Positions 6,897-12,102 of a stretch of DNA of 12,102 bases are shown here, piece after piece. The stretch spans positions 1 through 12,102 of the forward strand of contig JASCIV010000775.1 of NCBI GenBank assembly GCA_030374735.1, given 5' to 3'. Position numbers and translations under genes: made by a program. The stretch is from Gracilaria caudata. Its lineage: Eukaryota; Rhodophyta; Florideophyceae; Gracilariales; Gracilariaceae. Under the pieces are notes generated by a model. It did no database searches and was not told the origin of the DNA. It saw only the letters and a program-made list of their open reading frames with translations. Positions within the stretch are counted from its first letter, which is position 1. Every line of letters starts with the position of its first letter.

Positions 6897-8519
6897 ATGG
6901 ATTTGAGGCAACGATGGACAAAAAAACCAACAGACTGGGCTTATCAAATGTGCCCGCCGAGATCCACATCTCGTGAGATCAAGCTTTCCGACACCTTCAG
7001 ACTTTGCTCACTCCCAGAATCCGTGATCTTTTTCCTCATCATAATGGCATGCTTCTCCCTCAGCATATCCGTCTTCCTTGTCCTGTGTCGTATCTGCGTT
7101 TTCAGTGCCTCAGAGAGCAAATCACAGCGCCTCGCGCCTCTCTTCGCCCTCCAGGATGGAAGAGTTCCTCGAAAGCGATGCATCAATCTCGGTTCGCGAC
7201 GCGAAGCGGCCTGGCCGTATGATGCGGAAATCAATCTCGTCAAATACCGCAACCCCGAGCCGGGTCTATTCTCCCTTCCATCGCTTCAGGACAAAGGTAC
7301 TCCATTCAATCATGCCTTCGCAACCCAGCGGAGGAGTAACGTGGTCTCGTTTGCCGTGAAAGCGGATGCTCGTTTCACTTATGAAGTCAAGCTTGGTTTC
7401 GCGGAACTGGACAAGCGAAATTGTCACCCTGGTGCGAGGGTGATGAATCTCAACGTGCAAGATACGACCAAGTATGGCGTGGACGTGTTCAAAGCCATCG
7501 GCTGTCAAAAACCGTACCATGCCACATTCGAAAACATCAAGCCCGGCCCTCATGGGTCTATGTCTGTGCTTGTACGCGGCATCAATAGCACGGCACAGAT
7601 AGCCACAATTTGCGTTGAAAGATTCAACCATGTTGCTTTGGCTACATGTCCTGCGCCGCGGCTTCGCCCTGTTCTGAAAGAATCGGAATGTCGCCAAAAA
7701 GATTGCTTCTCCTTTGACGGACCTGGAGATTATGTTGTGATTGGAAACTCTATGAGTGAAAGAGAGGACAGCAGGAACTGTCGACACCGAAAGACAAGCT
7801 CGGCGAGGTTGAGGATTCCGCCGGGGGCAAAGGTGAAGAAGGCAATTCTGTACTGGTCTGCATCTGGACGGCTGACGAAGAACGAGGCACTTTCTGTGAA
7901 CGGTTCCCTTGTTGCTACAGCTTCTCTGAACGGCATCAATGTGGCAGCAAATAAGACTGAGTTCGGAGGATATACAAGCCATTTAAGATTCTATGGAGCC
8001 TGGGCGGATGTCACCCATGTGGTGCGGAGGAACGGCCTATATCGAGTTGGTGATGTTTGGGTTGATAAGGAGGATCCGTATTGTTTCTTCAACAGTGCAT
8101 ATGCGGCATGGTCTCTTGCCGTAATTTATGAGCAGCCTAAGCTCCCATCTGCACTCCTAAACCTCTGTATGAATGACTTCACGTTTACCTACCCAGAAGG
8201 TGTCTACAAAAATTCCGTTCAATGCATCGCAGGAAATCATTCTACTTCGATGGCAAGGACCACAGTCGTTACCTTCGAAAGTGATGCGTACAAGGGTGAA
8301 CATTTTTACATTAATGACGATTACCAAGGTGATAATGTTTTCCGTGGTCGTACCGCACCAAATCTTGACATTCTAACGTTTGATATACTAAGTATCGTTC
8401 GGACAGGTGTGGCATACGTATCGTATACGATCGAATCTTATTTTGCTCAAACAATCTTCGGCCCTGCAACAGAGGGTCTCTTCATGCCAATGCGTGTCGT
8501 CTATCATACACTTGATTGA
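6897..8519 (+). CDS. Secreted or membrane-anchored glycoprotein with malectin-like domain and a C-terminal beta-rich module
   Basis: 540 residues from the first ATG; an in-frame TAG lies at 6849-6851. A strongly hydrophobic stretch covers about 42-70. If translation starts at Met50 (ATG at 7044, with A at -3 and G at +4), this becomes a classic signal peptide ending near FSAS; from Met1 it would be a signal anchor. Residues about 95-242 fit a malectin-like, carbohydrate-binding domain: CINLGS, W106-YD, FATQRRSNVVSF, then YEVKLGFAEL, a small-loop strand and a closing I-CVERF. Residues about 270-540 form a second module (GDYVVIGNS, KVKKAILYWSASG, ADVTHVV, AAWSLAVIYEQP, LDILTFDI) that resembles beta-sandwich regions I recall from bacterial surface proteins. 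There are four N-glycosylation sequons (N230, N335, N352, N447) and many Cys, fitting an extracellular place. No kinase or enzyme motif is seen. The malectin call is moderate; the function is unknown. Confidence 0.72.
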   Translation: MDLRQRWTKKPTDWAYQMCPPRSTSREIKLSDTFRLCSLPESVIFFLIIMACFSLSISVFLVLCRICVFSASESKSQRLAPLFALQDGRVPRKRCINLGSRREAAWPYDAEINLVKYRNPEPGLFSLPSLQDKGTPFNHAFATQRRSNVVSFAVKADARFTYEVKLGFAELDKRNCHPGARVMNLNVQDTTKYGVDVFKAIGCQKPYHATFENIKPGPHGSMSVLVRGINSTAQIATICVERFNHVALATCPAPRLRPVLKESECRQKDCFSFDGPGDYVVIGNSMSEREDSRNCRHRKTSSARLRIPPGAKVKKAILYWSASGRLTKNEALSVNGSLVATASLNGINVAANKTEFGGYTSHLRFYGAWADVTHVVRRNGLYRVGDVWVDKEDPYCFFNSAYAAWSLAVIYEQPKLPSALLNLCMNDFTFTYPEGVYKNSVQCIAGNHSTSMARTTVVTFESDAYKGEHFYINDDYQGDNVFRGRTAPNLDILTFDILSIVRTGVAYVSYTIESYFAQTIFGPATEGLFMPMRVVYHTLD

Positions 8520-9087
8520 GTGTAATGATTAACTCTGATTAGCTACAAGTTAATCACACTTAATCCCTGTGGTCTGCTTTTAGGATACACTTTTGAGAAA
8601 CAATAGCGAGCTTGTGACATAGATAGACTGCTACGAGGTACGTAAAAATAGCTTGAGCGGACTTTCCCCTCTATCTGCAGAGGGTCAGATTTCGTTCACC
8701 ATAATACTAATTCACCGGAGAACAGGTCTCACGGCAGTGATGTAAGTGACAGGTTCGTGTATCAGAAACGTGTATCTCGCTTTTCGGTGTTGAAGGGTTT
8801 TTTTGGGAGTCTTGTCTCACAGGGATAGGCTGGGCAGCATTGTTCAATGTTCTTTTTTCACATTCCACGGTTAGGTACAGGGAATAGCTCTGAATGAGAG
8901 CGAATTGGTAACGCTTTTCGAAGTCTCCAGCGTAGCTTCCGTTTACACGATAGATGTAGAGCTAACATATGCAATGAGTAGCACGACGATCATCGTTCGC
9001 CATATTTCGAATCGTACTTGCCACCCATGTTCCGCAGCCTGAAGCGCTGTTTCTTCGAGCATGCCCGCACACCTGGCCAGGGCTGTC

Positions 9088-9235
9088 CTGCAATAAATTG
9101 CTATTGCAATATATTGCAATTCATATTGCAGTCTCAATTCAAATTGGAATTCATATTGTATTGTCCGAAAACACATTATTGAAATGTAAAACTTTCATTT
9201 AATTCATAACATTGAATGTAATTATGACGTAAGAA
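9088..9235. repeat. AT-rich block with palindromes and short direct repeats
   Basis: Contains a perfect 18-base palindrome, ATTGCAATATATTGCAAT (9103-9120), the 11-base direct repeat AATTCATATTG at 9118-9128 and 9148-9158, and a CAATT/AATTG inverted pair between them. The rest is rich in ATTCA/TGAAT words. It could be a foldback remnant, matrix-attachment-like DNA or a protein-binding cluster. No element family is recognised. Confidence 0.65.
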
Positions 9236-9350
9236 GATAGTGTGAACCTATCAAAACCCGCAACGGAATTAAATATGTAATGTTTGTTTTCCTAGAAAGC
9301 AAACGTGAGATTGGCAGCTGTACTGTTTGTAAATTTGTCTTTTGGACGGT

Positions 9351-9419
9351 GAAGACCGCCCGCCTCGAAAGTCGCACCCATCACAACAAGTGCCATGCGT
9401 ATCACCAGCGCAATTTTCC
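9351..9419. repeat. Short direct repeat, copy B
   Basis: Partner of 6634-6703 in the same orientation. A one-base indel near its right end shifts the - strand reading frame relative to copy A, which argues against both copies being translated on that strand. Confidence 0.75.
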
Positions 9420-9855
9420 ATATACATCGAATGCGGCCAATTACCTTCATTCTATGATCTGCATAAACTCTCCATCTAACGCATCTATTTCTCCTTTTCT
9501 GGTGCCATCCCGCAGGCTGATCCGATAAAATCGTTTTTGAGGAAGAAGTCAAGCAGCAATGCCCGCTGTTATCCGCAAAAGACTAACTGAACCAGAGGCG
9601 TATTGGTGAGTACAATCTCAGTTACTCAAAAGTTAGAATCAGCCCATCACCGGTCCAAATCATAATTGTAGCGAAATGCTATGCCATTTCTTGGTAATAT
9701 GATTATAACGTAATAATACAACCTCTCCTAGTGGGCATCTCCTGAAGTTACATTTAACAACTCTCAAACAAAAAAATCTATGTTTGCGACACCTTCAGAA
9801 CAGCTAATTGCGTAAATGCCGAAGTTCTTTTCGGTTTCAGGAGACGCCCACTGTT

Positions 9856-9861
9856 TTTATT
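9856..9861 (-). promoter_or_regulatory. Candidate polyadenylation signal AATAAA of kinase copy 2
   Basis: TTTATT on the + strand reads AATAAA on the coding strand, about 65 bases after the stop codon of the second CK1-like gene. It parallels the signal behind copy 1. Confidence 0.45.
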
Positions 9862-9925
9862 GGTTTGTAAAGGGAAGGTCTGAGGATAGTTGCTGAGCCC
9901 AACCAAGCCCATCCTTGCCTGTCCT

Positions 9926-11005
9926 TCATATTTTTTCAGGATCCTCCGCTTCCTTTTCTGAGTCGGAATGAAACACTGGCGAAAGGATCTTGTCAGGATC
10001 CTTCGCATACCCTCCTGATTCGGGATCAAAAAGCCCTGTTGCGGGGATCTTATGAGGGACATTCTCTTCTTCTTCTTCTTCCTCCCATTGCCGAAAATCA
10101 AGGGCTGGCGGTGACCATTCAAACTCTCCATCATTTCTCATTCCAGCACAAATAAGAGCATTATTGAGGAGAAATGTTAGGTAGTTGTAGTCAGGCTTTT
10201 CTTCAACTCTCAGCGACTTGATATGCTGCCAGTACATTTTTATTTGCGGTGGAAGATCACCCCACACGCTGTTATAATACACTTCTCTGATTGCCCCGGC
10301 GTATTTCAAGTCTGGCGGAAAAGAAGGATCAAGCCATGGAAGTGAACCGTACTTGAGGAACATGAGCGTGTAGAACAATGACTCGAGGGCATCAGACCTC
10401 CCTTGCTCTTTGAGATCCAAAGCCCTTCTGGAAGCAAACTCACGGGTTCCGTATAGATCTGCCGCAGTAGATTTTGAATCTGGAAATGAATCTGCTTCGT
10501 GTGCAATGCGCTTGGCGATGCCGAAGTCACAAAGATATAGTGATGATATGTCTGTTTCGCACGGGCCTGTGAGAATATTTTCCGGCTTAATATCCCTATG
10601 AATTATACCTCTGGAATGAATATCCTCCAGGATGCGCAGCATTTGAATCCCTTCCATCAGCACTGACTTAAGCGACAAATTTCCTCCATGAAACTCCATT
10701 TTGTCGTGGAGAGATCGTTCCAAATATTCCATGACAAGAACGTGGTGTTCAACACCGTTTTTTAGATGACTACCATAGTAAAAGACAGGTGGAATTCCCA
10801 AGACTGGTGAAAGGAATAGACTAGTTCTCAGAGTCCAATACATCAATGCTTCATTCTTCACGGAAGAAACATCGTGGATTGATTCCTCAGCCTTCAAAAA
10901 GTATATTTTGTGGTTTGAATCGAGAGCGACATGAAGTGATCTAGGACCTTGTGAAAGGGTTCGCACAATTCTAAAGCGACCAGCAACGATGTCTCCAACG
11001 TCCAT
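9926..11005 (-). CDS. CK1-family protein kinase-like, copy 2
   Basis: 359 residues, about 69% identical to copy 1 across 300 ungapped positions (206 of 300 by hand count). CK1 landmarks are LVMEYLERSL (90-99), HRDIKPEN (136-143, catalytic D138 and K140 present), DFG (160-162), GTREFAS (186-192) and GSLPWLD (220-226). K38 and the candidate alpha-C Glu E52 are present. Two departures weaken a plain active-kinase call. The Gly-rich loop is SQGPRS, with two of three Gly lost. The conserved alpha-F Asp of the RSDDLES motif is Ala (A206, GCC against GAC in copy 1). The tail is acidic, with shorter and more diverged repeats than copy 1. The start is set by alignment with copy 1 and an in-frame TGA four codons upstream. 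No intron. Substrates are unknown; activity is possible but not assured. Confidence 0.9.
   Translation of the reverse strand: MDVGDIVAGRFRIVRTLSQGPRSLHVALDSNHKIYFLKAEESIHDVSSVKNEALMYWTLRTSLFLSPVLGIPPVFYYGSHLKNGVEHHVLVMEYLERSLHDKMEFHGGNLSLKSVLMEGIQMLRILEDIHSRGIIHRDIKPENILTGPCETDISSLYLCDFGIAKRIAHEADSFPDSKSTAADLYGTREFASRRALDLKEQGRSDALESLFYTLMFLKYGSLPWLDPSFPPDLKYAGAIREVYYNSVWGDLPPQIKMYWQHIKSLRVEEKPDYNYLTFLLNNALICAGMRNDGEFEWSPPALDFRQWEEEEEEENVPHKIPATGLFDPESGGYAKDPDKILSPVFHSDSEKEAEDPEKI
9929..10009 (-). repeat. Diverged tail repeats in kinase copy 2
   Basis: Residues about 333-359 show two partial units (AKDPDKILSP, then EKEAEDPEKI) related to the EAEDA-K-x-HSP units of copy 1. A Glu run stands at 308-314. 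The repeat either expanded in copy 1 after duplication or shrank here. Confidence 0.6.
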
Positions 11006-11161
11006 TGTAGGATGTCAAAAACAAAGGAACAGAGTCTGTATTACCTTCTATTCGGTTTTGCAGAAAAGATTGGTTTGTTGAGTAAGCAAGGACCACTTTG
11101 TGGTTGTGAATGCGTTTGTTAAGTTTCGTTTGTTCGCGCTTTCTCCCGACTTGCTGCCTGC

Positions 11162-11195
11162 CGCATTTTCTTTTATGCAATGGAATCAAACGTCA
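11162..11195 (-). promoter_or_regulatory. Candidate core promoter of kinase copy 2
   Basis: Matches 5831-5864 at 31 of 34 bases and lies at nearly the same distance (about 168 bases) before the ATG. It holds TGACGTTTGATTCC and TTGCATAAAAG on the coding strand. Retention in both copies, against a less conserved background, supports a regulatory role. Confidence 0.5.
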
Positions 11196-11509
11196 ACACA
11201 CGTTTATACTGTAGAAAGAAACACTATCATGAGGAATTAAAGGATCATGCTAATGCTCTAAGTTGACGCTGATGCATCTCATAATTATGACAAAAGAAGT
11301 TTGGCCACGTGCATCCACTATGAAGAGCGTACTCCTTACTCCTCAGTTTTATGAGTTTCTCCTTTTTTCGGAATCTTGGAAGAGAAAGCGCCGTTCTATT
11401 GCTGTAAAACATTTAATTTCTCTAGGATGCAAATTGGGGTACCCGCTCAGCGTTGTGACCATTACGTACATGAGCCTTTATACGCCTACCGTTACCCTAA
11501 TAAAGTCAG

Positions 11510-11683
11510 ATGCTATTGTTCATCATAAACTATACCTCTGTGCCTACCGGTGGATTTGAGGTTCCTGTTGAAAAAGTTTTGGACGAAAAAACGTTTCCAA
11601 CGGCGACGGTCGTAGAAGATGCTAAGAGCCAAAACAGACATCCTCGGCAGATAATATCAAAAGAAACCCCCCGTTGTGAATAG
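11510..11683 (+). other. 57-codon open frame inside the unit-2-specific segment
   Basis: An ATG-to-TAG frame encoding a small peptide with a balanced, protein-like composition (VPTGGFEVPVEKVLDEKTF in its middle). It sits mostly within the roughly 235 bases missing from unit 1. It may be a real small gene, a fragment of an inserted element, or chance. No homologue is recognised. Confidence 0.2.
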
Positions 11684-12102
11684 GAACTCTCCTGATTTCC
11701 ATGGATGACGATTTTCGTCCCCACAGACACACAGACACATCGACATAGTTGCTGAGGTTGATGTGAAGCTCTTCTCGGCTGCATTCAAGGACAATTCGCC
11801 TCAGACATCTCTATTTTGAGACATGGTGGCATCCACGACCTATTCTCAATCCACCTGAATCGTCCGCTTCGTTAATATACCAATATTAGAATGGGTTTCT
11901 TCAATCACTAGATACAGATCGCATATGAAGCAACATCTATATTGCACAGTGATTATCGCTGAGGGATGGACAGTCCGTTCTTTTAAACATGTGGTGATGA
12001 AAATATTGAAAGTGCGTATAGTTGATCGTTCACCTTCGGGTTCTTGATGTTTAGGTTTTGGTAAAAGAGGGAGTAGGTGACAAAACACGGCTCAATATCG
12101 AG

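Larger units (their letters stand above)
8520..9925. other. Intergenic region, 3' of malectin-domain gene and 3' of kinase 2
   Basis: About 1.4 kb with no supportable gene. The two flanking genes converge here. It contains the second short repeat (9351-9419), an AT-rich palindrome block (about 9088-9235) and a weak hairpin CCCTCT/AGAGGG near 8667-8684. No AATAAA lies close behind the malectin-gene stop; the nearest on the + strand is in the AT block around 9091. Confidence 0.65.
9926..11985. repeat. Segmental duplication, unit 2 (kinase copy 2 plus 5' flank)
   Basis: Partner of 4511-6420 in the same orientation. The flank past the ATG aligns closely to about 11327, then in blocks. About 235 bases (roughly 11521-11755) have no counterpart in unit 1. 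The right boundary is approximate and similarity may fade gradually. Confidence 0.85.
11006..12102. other. Upstream flank of kinase copy 2 to window end
   Basis: Contains the conserved promoter block, the remaining duplicated flank and a segment absent from unit 1. Frames at 11263-11559 (+) and 11846-12088 (-) are open but have no recognisable domain, and the matching DNA in unit 1 does not keep them open, so I leave them uncalled. Confidence 0.65.

Noticed and set aside
8943..9176. 77-codon frame on - with a hydrophobic end
   Set aside because: Half of it is a translation of the ATTGCAAT repeat block (repeated QYELQ-like words); no sign of selection.
1..12102. tRNA, rRNA, CRISPR array, integrase or transposase genes
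   Set aside because: I looked for T-arm words, regular spacer arrays and recombinase motifs and saw none.

Overview
The window looks like nuclear DNA of an intron-poor eukaryote, most likely a red alga of the Porphyridium type. Four proteins are read as single uninterrupted frames: an NADPH oxidase, two casein-kinase-1-like proteins and a secreted glycoprotein. There are no operons or Shine-Dalgarno sites, and AATAAA-type signals follow both kinase genes. The strongest taxonomic hint is the NADPH oxidase: a four-helix membrane segment interrupts its NADPH-binding domain, a layout I recall for red algal NOX proteins. The organism assignment is inference.

Layout. Positions 1-69 are A-rich, including 35 consecutive A that abut the NOX stop codon. 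Positions 70-2784 (-) encode a 904-residue NADPH oxidase. Positions 2785-4510 hold its upstream region: GC-rich to about 3480, then clearly AT-richer, with several perfect short hairpins and no convincing gene. Positions 4511-5674 (-) encode a CK1-family protein with damaged catalytic motifs and a repetitive acidic tail. Its 5' flank (to about 6420) belongs to a duplicated segment. Positions 6897-8519 (+) encode a secreted or membrane-anchored glycoprotein with a malectin-like domain followed by a second beta-rich module. A 70-base direct repeat lies on each side of that gene (6634-6703 and 9351-9419). Positions 8520-9925 are non-coding and include an AT-rich, palindrome-rich block. Positions 9926-11005 (-) encode the second CK1-like copy, about 69% identical to the first over 300 ungapped residues (hand count). 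Its duplicated 5' flank follows to about 11985, with some 235 bases that the first copy lacks.

How the parts relate. The two kinase genes are products of one segmental duplication that carried the promoter along. They have lost different catalytic residues: the first has HRN, RPDN and DFS in place of HRD, KPDN and DFG, while the second keeps those but has Ala at the conserved alpha-F Asp. This suggests divergent, perhaps partly non-catalytic, roles. A NOX, CK1-like proteins and a malectin-domain glycoprotein lying side by side recalls the plant malectin-receptor to RBOH axis. Neighbourhood alone is weak evidence in a eukaryote, so that link is only a hypothesis.
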